DNA of 64,000 bases from Actinomycetota bacterium (GTDB lineage: Bacteria > Actinomycetota > Acidimicrobiia > Acidimicrobiales > Poriferisodalaceae): the NCBI GenBank assembly GCA_014238065.1, contig JABABU010000020.1, forward strand, positions 62,001-126,000, read 5' to 3'. The notes beneath the pieces are model-generated. The model saw only the letters and a list, made by a program, of their open reading frames with translations. It had not been told where the DNA came from and did no database searches. The translations under genes and the position numbers were made by a program. Below, piece after piece: positions 45,634-54,402 of this stretch. Numbering within the stretch: the stretch's first letter is position 1; the number at the start of each line of letters is the position of its first letter.

Positions 45634-45901
45634 CGGCGGCCATGATGTTCTGGTTGATCGACTGCGCCTGCTGCTGAAGTGACTGGAGGGCCGAAACGGC
45701 TTGCTTCAATGCACGGTCGACCGAGGGCCACGTGTCGCCGCGAAACCTTGCGGCTTCCAGACCATCCCAGATGTTCGGGTCGCTGAGAGTGGAACCCTCT
45801 GCCTGGAGAGCGCTGAGATCTGACGTCAGTTGGTCGTTCGCTAGAGAACGAATTCGGTCGATCGAGGCACGGGCCTGGTCGGTGGAGAGAACTCGGGTCA
45901 T
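45620..45901 (-). CDS. WXG100-family protein (EsxA/EsxB-like)
   Basis: A 93-residue protein of the size and helical pattern of WXG100 proteins. W45-D-G47 lies at the centre between two amphipathic helices (IDRIRSLANDQL..., RALKQAVSALQSLQQQA). The start has AAGGAG upstream. It lies 132 bases after the EssC-like ATPase gene on the same strand. WXG100 proteins are exported by type VII systems as folded dimers and engage the ATPase C-terminal domain. Confidence 0.8.
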   Translation of the reverse strand: MTRVLSTDQARASIDRIRSLANDQLTSDLSALQAEGSTLSDPNIWDGLEAARFRGDTWPSVDRALKQAVSALQSLQQQAQSINQNIMAAGGNA

Positions 45902-46033
45902 GGAAATACTCCTTGTGTCTGCAGCCTCCGCTAGGAAACTGAACTGTGGTGATGTCTAATTAAATCACATGAAATATCATGAAACATACCGACGATCTGT
46001 CGCGTGAGACTAGGATCCGGTTCCGCCACAGGT
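45902..46033 (-). promoter_or_regulatory. AT-rich spacer upstream of the WXG100 genes
   Basis: A 132-base gap between the EssC-like gene and the WXG100 gene. Its middle is clearly AT-richer than the surrounding DNA. It contains two copies of CATGAAA (plus strand) two bases apart, and TAATTA. It probably holds a separate promoter that lets the small proteins be made in excess over the ATPase. No exact -35/-10 pair was assigned. Confidence 0.4.
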
Positions 46034-49000
46034 CTAGATAGCGACTTGGATGACGCGATCGACGCCCTCGACGATGACGGCGCCAGATCCCGGTCGGTCC
46101 GGACGCCTGGCCGACCTGTTGAGGCGCAGGCCGAACAGATCGCCATCGAGATCGACGTCGGGCCGAAGAAGCAAGCCACTTCTCGAAGAGCGTGAGTAAG
46201 ACGTCCAGTGTCCGAACCTGGAGCGAAGCTGATCGGTGCGACCACCGGCAACCACGCAACCAACTCGATCCGACGCGAGGAGCGCTTCGACCTCGTCCCC
46301 GAACCTGTCGGCGTCATCGATCACCAACACGCAGGGTTCCATTGCGGAGGCGAGAGCAGACATCGCAGACTCGATGGAGTCGTGCGCGAGAATTCCTCCG
46401 AGGCTGGTCACGAATCTGGCATTACGCGCATCGGCTACCGAACCGTGACAGAGAGCCAGGATGTTGTGGCTCGACGCGAGCTGCGCTCCGACGAGACCGA
46501 GTGCATTCGAGACACCGCTGCGGGCCGGGCCGGCAATCAGCACGTGCTCGCCCTCGTGAACCTGGAGTGCGACCACGTCGAGCGTCGTCAGGTCGAGTCC
46601 GACCGGAACACTCCACGGATGCGAGACGACCGACGCGACGGGAAGCTCTGCCCGGCCCACGCCCTCGGAGAGCGAACGCAGCGGTCGAGGTCCTGCATCC
46701 TCTGGCCCGACGCTTGGACTGTCGAGCGTTGTCGGGTCGATCAGCTGGAACTCGACGCCCGACGCGTCGACTCCTCTCCCCCTGGTGAACGAGGGCAGAT
46801 CATCCGAACGCAACCCGACCATCTGATAGTCACCTGGGTCTGCCAGGCGAAACAGCCACTTCTGGGCGACCGAAGAACTCCACGCAGTCGGCACCGCGCC
46901 GGCGCGGTCAGCGGCGACGGCCATGTGCACGCCCACAGCCGGCCCATCGGTCCACACCCTCCTGAGCGATTCCACCACCGCAATACCACCAGCCGACTGC
47001 TGGTCGTGGAGCAGACCACCCAGGTCATCGATGACCAACAGTAGGAGGGGCTCTTCGCGCTGCCCCGAGACAACGCGCCTTTCGATGGCTGAGACGTGCC
47101 GGTGAACCAGTTGCGAGAGTTTCTCGTCATCACCCCTTCCAACCACCCCTGCTTCGTGGGGGAACTCCGAGCGCGAATCGCCTGGGGCGAGCAACTCGAT
47201 CCGGTGTACATGCAACTCCGAAGGAGACCATCGGGTCGCTGCCGTCGCGACGAGCAGGTCGAGCGCGTCTGCCGCGCCCGACCCATGAGACCCGAGGACC
47301 AGGAGGTTTCCGACAGTGAGGTCCCATCCGAAAGGCACCCATCGTTGCCGCTCCGGGTCGTCTCCGATGGCGACGTCGATTCGGGCCCCTTGTCTCGAAT
47401 CGATCGCGAGATCGCGAAGCTCCCTGGCACCAATGCGAGTCGGTACCGGATCAGGCCAGGGCCGACGAAGTTCTAAGCCCCCGCAACTGTCAACCCATCG
47501 GGACGGGTCGCCGAGGACCTTGTGGAGAGTGCTGATGCCTGCCGGATCTGCCGCCGAGCTGGCGAGTTCGACGGGGCGAGGTCGGGTGCCCACTGTCGCC
47601 CTTGTCACGTGGGCACTCTGGAACAGCACCGTGTCGGCGTGACCGAGCCTCGCCAAGGCCCGCCCGGGCACTGACCGCGGGAGCCGCAACGCGTCGTCGA
47701 CGCCAATCACGTCGATGGAGTCCGCCGCGTCCTGCACACGAAGACAGATGCGAAGATTCGTGTTGGCCCTGATGTTATCGCTCACCGCTCCGGCGGGTCG
47801 TTGCGTCGCCAATACCAGGTGAACCCCGAGACTTCTCCCCCTTTGGGCGATGCTCACCAGCGAGTCGAGAAAGTCGGGTAGCTCGGCAGCCAAAGTGGCG
47901 AACTCGTCGATGACCACCACCAGTCGCGCCAGCGCCGAATCGGTGACATCGGCTATATCGCCGATACCTGTGGCCCTGAGAGCACGCTCACGGTGTTCGA
48001 GCTCTGCCTCGAGGCACACCAGTGCACGTCGACAGAGGTGTTCATCGAGATCGGTGACGATGCCAGCTACATGCGGCAGGTCAGCGGCCGCGTCGAACGC
48101 GCTGCCGCCCTTGTAGTCGATGAGCACAAAGTTCAGCTCGCGTGGCGAAGTGTTCATCGCGAGCGACGTGACCAGCGTTCTGAGCAACTCACTCTTTCCT
48201 GAACCGGTGGTGCCGGCGATCAACGCGTGCGGACCTTCGGCGACGAGATCGATCGACAGCGGGCCACCACGACCGACACCGAGCACACATGGAAGCGACC
48301 TCAACGACGAACGACCTGACAGTGCTTCGGCTCCGACGACGTCGCCGAGCGCTACCGAGGCAGGAAGTGACGATGCGCCGGGTGGCACATCGGGGTCTTC
48401 CAGTCGAGCGCATGCCCTCGCCGCGACGACCGCTCTTTCGCGGGTGACACCTGCCGTCTGCACGTCGTGAACGGCCACGCCGACTCGTGGCAACCGAACC
48501 GTCGCGCGGCCGCTGTCATCATCGATCGTCACCACACACGTGCACTCAGACGGCAGTTGGTCCTCGCGCTCGGCCACCACAATTCCGCCCCAGGCATCGC
48601 TCCGCCGCGAGAAAAGTTGCCTGGCGACGCTGTTGCGCATCGAGGTCGCTGAAGGCGCGTCGATGGCGATGAGCCCGAACGCTCGCACAGGGAGAGCAGC
48701 GAGAGCATCAGCGGCTGCCCCAAGCTCGTCAGCTCTGATCACCCATGGCCGACCGAGCAGGCCATCATCATCAGCGGCGTGCGGCAGCCACGCGGCCCAG
48801 CCCCAGTCGTGGATTGCGGTTTCACTGGCGATCACCACGGTTCGGAGATCGCTTGGGCCGGATGTGGCGGCGGCACCCAGCAAGAGCGCCCTGCCGATGC
48901 TGCGCGCCACATCGACGGGGCCGACGATCCCGACGACATGCCCCGGCCCGATGCCCACGGAAATCGGTACGTCGGCGAGCGTCGGCGAACCGCGTGCTCC

Positions 49001-50074
49001 GTGCACCGTCGCGTCGAAGGAGCCGATGACCTCCGGCGACCATTCGACATCACCAACACCGACAGCGATCTCCATGGCATCTGCATCACGTCCCCTTCGT
49101 TCCCAGAGACGCGTCGACGGCCCGCGTAGCCAACGGAGAAGATCGGCGGCGTCCGGCTGCTCGATCCATCGTCTTAGATGCTCGAGCACGAGCTCGTCTT
49201 CGATGCTCGCCTCGAATTCCCGCACTGCAGCAGCCGTTCGTTCGCTCCTGCTTGCTTCGGACCTTCTGGCCCGATGCCGGTTCTCGAACCACGTGGCGAC
49301 GGCAATCACAGGACTCAAAAGAGCGAACAACACAAAGCGCAGGCCGCCGAGGACCAACACCATCGCCGCCGCCATCACGATGGGCGCGAGGATCGCAGCG
49401 ATGCTCAGCGTGGGCGAAGGCGCGACGTGGCCGGAGGTGATCTCCGGCGCATCAACCGCCTTCCGAGTTTCGACGAGGTTCTGTCGCGGCGGACGGTTGA
49501 ACGAGAGATATCCGAACTCTCCCGTCTCGGACGCAGCGAGGAACGGACGCTGCGAATCGAACCGACGGAGCCGGTACACACCGTTGCCGGCCCACAAGAG
49601 CTGACCCACATCGAGTTCAGCTTGTTCGACTCTGCGGCCACCGACCCGCGTGCCGTTACGCGAGCCAAGATCAGTGACAACCACGGAATCGTCATCGCTC
49701 CGCTCGATGCGGCAGTGCCGACCCGAAGTCGAAGAATCGTCTCGAACCAACTCGACGTCGGGGCTGCGGCCAAGCACGTTTGGACCGCGCCGAAGCTGTC
49801 CCACCCAGCCGACATCAGAACCGGCAATCTGCTCGAGAAACAGGCCGGCGGAGTCGATCGGATCCTTCACCGGTTCGGTGTCAGACACGACCGACCCGTG
49901 ACTGATCAGACCCTCGATCTTGCTCGATGGCTCGATGACGCACCCATCGACCCACCAACCATTGCTGTGGTCGAGCGACGCGGCTTCAGCGACGTGGTCG
50001 AACGTTGCACCGCGATCGTTCACGGCGATCTCGACAAGTCTTTGCCTTCCACCTTCTTCGACAACGATCAGCAC
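46034..50074 (-). CDS. Type VII secretion ATPase, FHA-FtsK/SpoIIIE (EssC/EccC-like)
   Basis: A 1346-residue membrane ATPase. An FHA domain is at about residues 93-170 (GRSPDVELVRDD, SGRHCRIE, DLGSRNGTRVG). Two close membrane helices lie at about 223-262. Three FtsK/SpoIIIE modules follow. Module 1 is intact, with Walker A GTTGSGKS at 621-628 and Walker B VVVIDEFATLA at about 719-729. Modules 2 (GSHGSGAA, about 928) and 3 (GPARSGVS, about 1182) lack the Walker A Lys. This one-active, two-degenerate layout is typical of EssC/EccC. It is flanked by WXG100 genes and an M23 peptidase. No EccB, EccD, EccE or mycosin gene is seen. Confidence 0.88.
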   Translation of the reverse strand: MLIVVEEGGRQRLVEIAVNDRGATFDHVAEAASLDHSNGWWVDGCVIEPSSKIEGLISHGSVVSDTEPVKDPIDSAGLFLEQIAGSDVGWVGQLRRGPNVLGRSPDVELVRDDSSTSGRHCRIERSDDDSVVVTDLGSRNGTRVGGRRVEQAELDVGQLLWAGNGVYRLRRFDSQRPFLAASETGEFGYLSFNRPPRQNLVETRKAVDAPEITSGHVAPSPTLSIAAILAPIVMAAAMVLVLGGLRFVLFALLSPVIAVATWFENRHRARRSEASRSERTAAAVREFEASIEDELVLEHLRRWIEQPDAADLLRWLRGPSTRLWERRGRDADAMEIAVGVGDVEWSPEVIGSFDATVHGARGSPTLADVPISVGIGPGHVVGIVGPVDVARSIGRALLLGAAATSGPSDLRTVVIASETAIHDWGWAAWLPHAADDDGLLGRPWVIRADELGAAADALAALPVRAFGLIAIDAPSATSMRNSVARQLFSRRSDAWGGIVVAEREDQLPSECTCVVTIDDDSGRATVRLPRVGVAVHDVQTAGVTRERAVVAARACARLEDPDVPPGASSLPASVALGDVVGAEALSGRSSLRSLPCVLGVGRGGPLSIDLVAEGPHALIAGTTGSGKSELLRTLVTSLAMNTSPRELNFVLIDYKGGSAFDAAADLPHVAGIVTDLDEHLCRRALVCLEAELEHRERALRATGIGDIADVTDSALARLVVVIDEFATLAAELPDFLDSLVSIAQRGRSLGVHLVLATQRPAGAVSDNIRANTNLRICLRVQDAADSIDVIGVDDALRLPRSVPGRALARLGHADTVLFQSAHVTRATVGTRPRPVELASSAADPAGISTLHKVLGDPSRWVDSCGGLELRRPWPDPVPTRIGARELRDLAIDSRQGARIDVAIGDDPERQRWVPFGWDLTVGNLLVLGSHGSGAADALDLLVATAATRWSPSELHVHRIELLAPGDSRSEFPHEAGVVGRGDDEKLSQLVHRHVSAIERRVVSGQREEPLLLLVIDDLGGLLHDQQSAGGIAVVESLRRVWTDGPAVGVHMAVAADRAGAVPTAWSSSVAQKWLFRLADPGDYQMVGLRSDDLPSFTRGRGVDASGVEFQLIDPTTLDSPSVGPEDAGPRPLRSLSEGVGRAELPVASVVSHPWSVPVGLDLTTLDVVALQVHEGEHVLIAGPARSGVSNALGLVGAQLASSHNILALCHGSVADARNARFVTSLGGILAHDSIESAMSALASAMEPCVLVIDDADRFGDEVEALLASDRVGCVVAGGRTDQLRSRFGHWTSYSRSSRSGLLLRPDVDLDGDLFGLRLNRSARRPDRPGSGAVIVEGVDRVIQVAI

Positions 50075-51390
50075 GCGGCGCGGACCGTCCCTGTTGGATT
50101 GACCGAAGCACCACCGCCTGGCTTGATCTCGAAATGCAGGTGAGGTGAAGTGAACCTGGCGTTGCCTGTGTTGCCCACGGTCCCGATCACCGTTCCCGCG
50201 GCGACTCTCCCACTTTCACCGAACGAGTCGAGATGCGCACCGAAGTAGACGTTGCCATCATCGCCATCGAGATAGAAGGCCAGCCCGGCGAGGGCTGATC
50301 GGCTCGATTGACGGACCACCCCCGAGACAGATGCCACGACGGGAGTCCCCCGTTGAGCGAACATGTCGACACCCTTGTGGCGTCGACCGCCGGATCGTGC
50401 TGCTCCCCACGAGTCGAAGAACGTCGTGGGGCCGTCGATCGGACACCGGAAACCTGTCTGCAGGGGCGGTGCTGTGGTCGTCGTCGTTGTAGGAGCAGAG
50501 GTCGTCGACGTCGACCCGTCACCTGCCGGGGAATGCGCTGTCGTGACCGGTGCTTCGGCCGGCGAAGTCGTCTCGACTGTCGTCGTCGTGGCGGCTGCGG
50601 CTGCGGAGGTCGTCGTTGTCGTCGGTGGCTCCGAGGTTGCCGAGACAGTGTCGGTCTCAGCTCGCCGACGGTCGAGCTCGACCTGCGCAGCCCGCTGTTG
50701 AGCGAGCCTTGCCTGGCGGCGCGCTTCTGCCGCTGCGGCGCGCTCGGCTTCGAGGCGGGTCCGCTCCTCCTCTTCGAGACGCGACACTTCTCTCAGGAAC
50801 TCCTGCTCCTTTGCCTCCGCAAGATCGAGGAGCCGTACCATCTCGTCGATCTCTACGACCAGTTGAGCGTTCTTCATCTCGAGGGTCGCAATCGCAAGTT
50901 GCTCGGCCGCTCTGAGCTCGACAAGAGCAGCCTCTGCCTTCGCCAGGTCATCAGCCACCACGCGGAAACGGTCGATCTCGTCGCCGATGCCGACATTCGC
51001 GAAGTGAGCCAGTGCGTTGGCTCTCACCTGCTCGGAGGGCGCCCCTTGGTCGAGAAACTCGGTTCGATCGATGTAGATGTACTGCAGCACCAACAGATCG
51101 GCAACGTCATCGCGCAGTTGATCGCGCTCTGACCTGGCAATAGCGGCCTGAGAACCGACGGCCGTGATCTTGAACTCAAGAATGTGAACCATCTCTGCTG
51201 CAGCGTCGAGTTCGCCAACGACAAGATCGGCCCGCGCTCTGGCATCGGCCGCCTCTTCTCGGGCCCGATCAGACTCCTCTGCGGCTCGTTCCGCGTTCTG
51301 GCGCGCCTGCTCGAGCTCCGATTGGGCGCTCGCGGGAAGAGCGCTTCCCAGAACGGCACCGAAGATGAGCAAGGGCAGCCAGCGTCGCAC
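50068..51390 (-). CDS. Exported M23 peptidase with coiled coil
   Basis: A 440-residue protein. A signal peptide (LPLLIFGAVLGSALPASA) is followed by a long charged coiled coil (about residues 25-240). A Thr/Ser/Ala/Pro linker then leads to a C-terminal M23 (LytM) domain with zinc/catalytic residues in RRHKGVDM, GAHLDSFG and SPHLHFEI. It is likely to cut peptidoglycan cross-links, though many coiled-coil M23 proteins act as amidase activators. It overlaps the EssC start by 7 bases, so it may open the wall for the type VII apparatus, which is inference. Confidence 0.86.
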   Translation of the reverse strand: MRRWLPLLIFGAVLGSALPASAQSELEQARQNAERAAEESDRAREEAADARARADLVVGELDAAAEMVHILEFKITAVGSQAAIARSERDQLRDDVADLLVLQYIYIDRTEFLDQGAPSEQVRANALAHFANVGIGDEIDRFRVVADDLAKAEAALVELRAAEQLAIATLEMKNAQLVVEIDEMVRLLDLAEAKEQEFLREVSRLEEEERTRLEAERAAAAEARRQARLAQQRAAQVELDRRRAETDTVSATSEPPTTTTTSAAAAATTTTVETTSPAEAPVTTAHSPAGDGSTSTTSAPTTTTTTAPPLQTGFRCPIDGPTTFFDSWGAARSGGRRHKGVDMFAQRGTPVVASVSGVVRQSSRSALAGLAFYLDGDDGNVYFGAHLDSFGESGRVAAGTVIGTVGNTGNARFTSPHLHFEIKPGGGASVNPTGTVRAAC

Positions 51391-51457
51391 GACACCGAGA
51401 GACTATCGACACAGCCGATGGCTTGTCTCACCCGACGTGGTTGTCAAACACTCTCCG

Positions 51458-52513
51458 TTACCGGGCGGCGATGTTCTCCGCATCTCCTGGGGGCGGCTCC
51501 GACACCAGCGCGGCCAGCACTCCGTCCATCGTCACCACGCCGAGAACGCCGTTACCTTGGTCCGTCAGCACCACTCCGAGGTGGGTCTGGCGGCGTCGCA
51601 TTGCCAGCACGACCTCGGGCAGCGACGCCGATGCCCTCACTTGCACCATCGGTCTGACCACCGAGAAAGGCAGCGGCCGTTCCCGTGCTGCTCCTGACAT
51701 CGCCAGCAGGTCCTTGCCATGGACGAATCCCAGCACTTCATCGATCGCGGCTTCGTACACGACCAATCTCGTGTGTTCGGTCTCGACAAGCTTGGCCTCG
51801 GTTTCTGCGACCGTCGCGCTGGCTGGAACTGCGTCGACATCAGCTATGGGCACCATGACCGCATCGACATTCGTTTCACCGAACGCGAGGGCGCCGGCCA
51901 GCAGCGACGAGTCGTCCACGCCGATCAGGCCTTCGGCCGCCGAGGCCCTGACCATGGAACCAAGCTCAGCAGCAGTCACCGATCCATCGAGTTCGGAAAC
52001 CGACTCCAGCCGTAGCAATCGCAACGCTCCATTGGCAACAGCGATCAGGCTGATCACGACCGGTCGAGCGACGTACACGAACCCTGCCATCGGAAGCGCG
52101 AGCCAGCGCAGCGCAGCGCCCGCATCGACGATGGTCATGTTCTTCGGCACCATCTCACCGATGACCGTGTGAATGAACACCACGATGGCCAGAGCAATCG
52201 CGAAACCAAGCGTGTTGCTGAGGCTCTCGCCGATTCCGAGATCGTGGAACAGATCTTCGAGCAGGTGCCCAACTGCAGGTTCACCGATCTTGCCGAGCGC
52301 CAGGCTCGACACCGTGATGCCGAGTTGCGACGAGCCGAGCGTCAAGAGCAGCGACTGCTGCAGTCGCTGTGCAGCGCGATCGGCAGCGCGTCCGGATTCG
52401 GCCCTGGCGTCGACCTCGGTCCTTCTCGCACCGACAGCGGCGAACTCGACCGCGACGAAGAAGCCGTTCGCAAACACGAAGAACACCGCTGACGAGATAG
52501 CGAACGCCGTCAT
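51458..52513 (-). CDS. CNNM/CorC-type transporter with CBS domains
   Basis: A 351-residue member of the HlyC/CorC (UPF0053) family. The CNNM membrane domain has VFFVFANGFFVAVEFAAVGARR, LGITVSSLALGKIGEPAVG and HTVIGEMVPKNMTIVDAG. A CBS pair follows (VDAVMVPIADVDAVP, VVLTDQGNGVLGVVTMDGVLAAL). Family members are linked to magnesium or other cation transport. The C-terminal CorC_HlyC domain is absent, in contrast to the partner gene upstream, which it overlaps by 4 bases. Confidence 0.88.
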   Translation of the reverse strand: MTAFAISSAVFFVFANGFFVAVEFAAVGARRTEVDARAESGRAADRAAQRLQQSLLLTLGSSQLGITVSSLALGKIGEPAVGHLLEDLFHDLGIGESLSNTLGFAIALAIVVFIHTVIGEMVPKNMTIVDAGAALRWLALPMAGFVYVARPVVISLIAVANGALRLLRLESVSELDGSVTAAELGSMVRASAAEGLIGVDDSSLLAGALAFGETNVDAVMVPIADVDAVPASATVAETEAKLVETEHTRLVVYEAAIDEVLGFVHGKDLLAMSGAARERPLPFSVVRPMVQVRASASLPEVVLAMRRRQTHLGVVLTDQGNGVLGVVTMDGVLAALVSEPPPGDAENIAAR

Positions 52514-53811
52514 GGGCCCGTGCCCAGGTCGTCATGGGGCAACGCTCGAACCTCGACTCTGGAGATCCGACGCTTGTCCATCACCAGCACCTTGTAGCGC
52601 CAGCCATCGACGTCGATCGCTTCACCCACCTCGGGGATACGACCGAATGCGCTGAGCATGAACCCGGCGAGTGTCTCGTACGGCCCGTCGGCGATCTCGA
52701 CGCCAAGCGCCTCGAAGACTTCGTCGGTGTGCAATGAACCGTCAACTATGTGCGCCCCTGCCCGCGGGGTTGCCGTGACAGCTGCCGGCACGTCGTATTC
52801 GTCGGCGATGTCCCCGACCAGCTCCTCGAGCAGATCCTCGAGTGTGACCAGACCGGCCGTGCCGCCATGTTCATCTACAACCAGCGCCGTCCGATTGCGA
52901 GCGCCGCGGAGATCGGTCAGGACCTCCGAAAGCTCCCTGCTCTCTGGCACAACGACGACATCACGCAATATGGCAGCAATCGGCGTTTCGTCACGCAACT
53001 CGTGTGCCAGTGTGAAGACGTCTCGAACGTCGGCGATGCCGACGACATCGTCTGCGTCGTCTCCGTACACAGGGAAGCGGGAATGACCAGTGCGTAACGA
53101 AGCGGCTCGCAGGTCGGAGATCATCGCGTCGCGGGGCAACACAACCATGTCGGTCCGTGGCGTGAGCACATCGGCGACATCCAGATCACCGAACCGGATC
53201 GAGCGAATGAGGAGATCTTGTTCGCCCTCGTTCAGCTTCCCGCTCTTGCCGCTGCTCACGATGAGCTGTGCGATCTCGTCCCGCGATCTTGTCGACCGGA
53301 TGCTCTCAACCGGCTCCATCCCGAGGCGACGCACCAGAGCGTTCGCCGATCCGTCGAAACCAGCGATGATCGGCTGGGCCAACAGCCCGTACGTGCGCTG
53401 CAGCGGCGCGAGAGCGAACGACACCCCGTCCGGGCGCGCGATCGCAAGGTTCTTCGGGACGAGCTCGCCGAACACCATTTGGAAAACAGTCGCTATGACC
53501 AGGGCGATGACGCCGGCTCGAGCACTGGAGCTGTCGATGCCTGGAATCGTGTCGAGGACAGGACTCAGTGCGTCCTGGGCCACGAATCCGAGGATCAGCG
53601 ACGAGACAGTGATACCGAGCTGGGCGCCGGCTAGATGAAAACTGAGGCGACTGAGCAAGGCTGAGACCATGCGCGCCCGACGGGGTCGGCGCTCGGTGAG
53701 CTGCTCGACACGCGAAGGGTCGAGCGCGACGAGCGCGAACTCACCGGCGACGAAGAAGCCATTGACCGCGACGAGAGCGACGACGGCCAGCAGGCCGATG
53801 AGCGTGTCGAT
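52510..53811 (-). CDS. CNNM/CorC-type transporter with CBS and CorC domains, apparent AUC start
   Basis: A 433-residue protein if started at 53811. The family N-terminus (LIGLLAVVALVAVNGFFVAG, then EFALVALDPSRVEQL) is fully encoded upstream of the first ATG (53670), which would remove the first membrane helix. No ATG, GTG or TTG lies in frame between the in-frame TGA at 53826-53824 and that helix. ATC at 53811-53809 (ATC GAC ACG CTC) stands 6 bases after GAGG, where a start codon should be. CNNM core, CBS pair (VLTPRTDMVVLP, TALVVDEHGGTAGLVTLEDL) and a CorC_HlyC domain follow. Confidence 0.75.
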   Translation of the reverse strand: MDTLIGLLAVVALVAVNGFFVAGEFALVALDPSRVEQLTERRPRRARMVSALLSRLSFHLAGAQLGITVSSLILGFVAQDALSPVLDTIPGIDSSSARAGVIALVIATVFQMVFGELVPKNLAIARPDGVSFALAPLQRTYGLLAQPIIAGFDGSANALVRRLGMEPVESIRSTRSRDEIAQLIVSSGKSGKLNEGEQDLLIRSIRFGDLDVADVLTPRTDMVVLPRDAMISDLRAASLRTGHSRFPVYGDDADDVVGIADVRDVFTLAHELRDETPIAAILRDVVVVPESRELSEVLTDLRGARNRTALVVDEHGGTAGLVTLEDLLEELVGDIADEYDVPAAVTATPRAGAHIVDGSLHTDEVFEALGVEIADGPYETLAGFMLSAFGRIPEVGEAIDVDGWRYKVLVMDKRRISRVEVRALPHDDLGTGP

Positions 53812-53908
53812 CGTGGACCTCGATCAGTCGGTGGATTCGCCGTTTCCGGCTCAACAGATGGTAGCGCCGCTACGAGCGATGCCGAATTACTTCGATACCC
53901 TCATAGTT

Positions 53909-54382
53909 ATGAGTTTGGAACAAATCGAAGAACTCGACGCCACCGAAGGTCCCGCTGCTACTGCGGGAGTTTCGCCGGCACACGCGTTGGCACGTCTCAC
54001 CCGTCATCTTGAGCAAGTGCTCTCCGAAGTTCATCTGACCCTGCCGCAATATCGACTGCTGATCTTTCTGGAGAAGCAATCCGACGCCGCCCATCGTCTC
54101 GCCACGCAGCTACACGTACGTCCGCCGTCCTTGACCGCACTCGTCGACGGCATGGTGTCCAGGTCGCTCGTCGATCGAAGCGCTGACCCTGACGACAGAC
54201 GACGGGTGAGAATCGTGATCACCGAAGAAGGCCAGCGTCTCCTTCGCCTCGCCGATACAGCAGCCATCGACCGATTGCGCGACATCCAAAACTTCGACCC
54301 GGGGCGTGACGACCTCGTCGATTCGCTCGGCGATTGGCAAGACGCCCTCGCCGGCTCGCTACACGAGCGGTTGACCAGTTGA
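53909..54382 (+). CDS. MarR-family transcriptional regulator
   Basis: A 157-residue winged-helix repressor. The recognition region is RLATQLHVRPPSLTALVDGMVSR and the wing DPDDRRRVRIVITEEG, both standard MarR. No ribosome site is clear before ATG 53909. An in-frame ATG at 53879 is possible. It is divergent from the CNNM genes and ends at the start of a two-gene ABC exporter, so it probably controls that exporter in response to a toxic small molecule. Confidence 0.88.
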   Translation: MSLEQIEELDATEGPAATAGVSPAHALARLTRHLEQVLSEVHLTLPQYRLLIFLEKQSDAAHRLATQLHVRPPSLTALVDGMVSRSLVDRSADPDDRRRVRIVITEEGQRLLRLADTAAIDRLRDIQNFDPGRDDLVDSLGDWQDALAGSLHERLTS

Positions 54383-54402
54383 CGTCGACTGTTGATCACG
54401 CC

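Noticed and set aside
48540-50143. Two plus-strand frames of over 320 codons across the EssC-like gene
   Set aside because: They are antisense to conserved FHA and FtsK domains and have no family features of their own.
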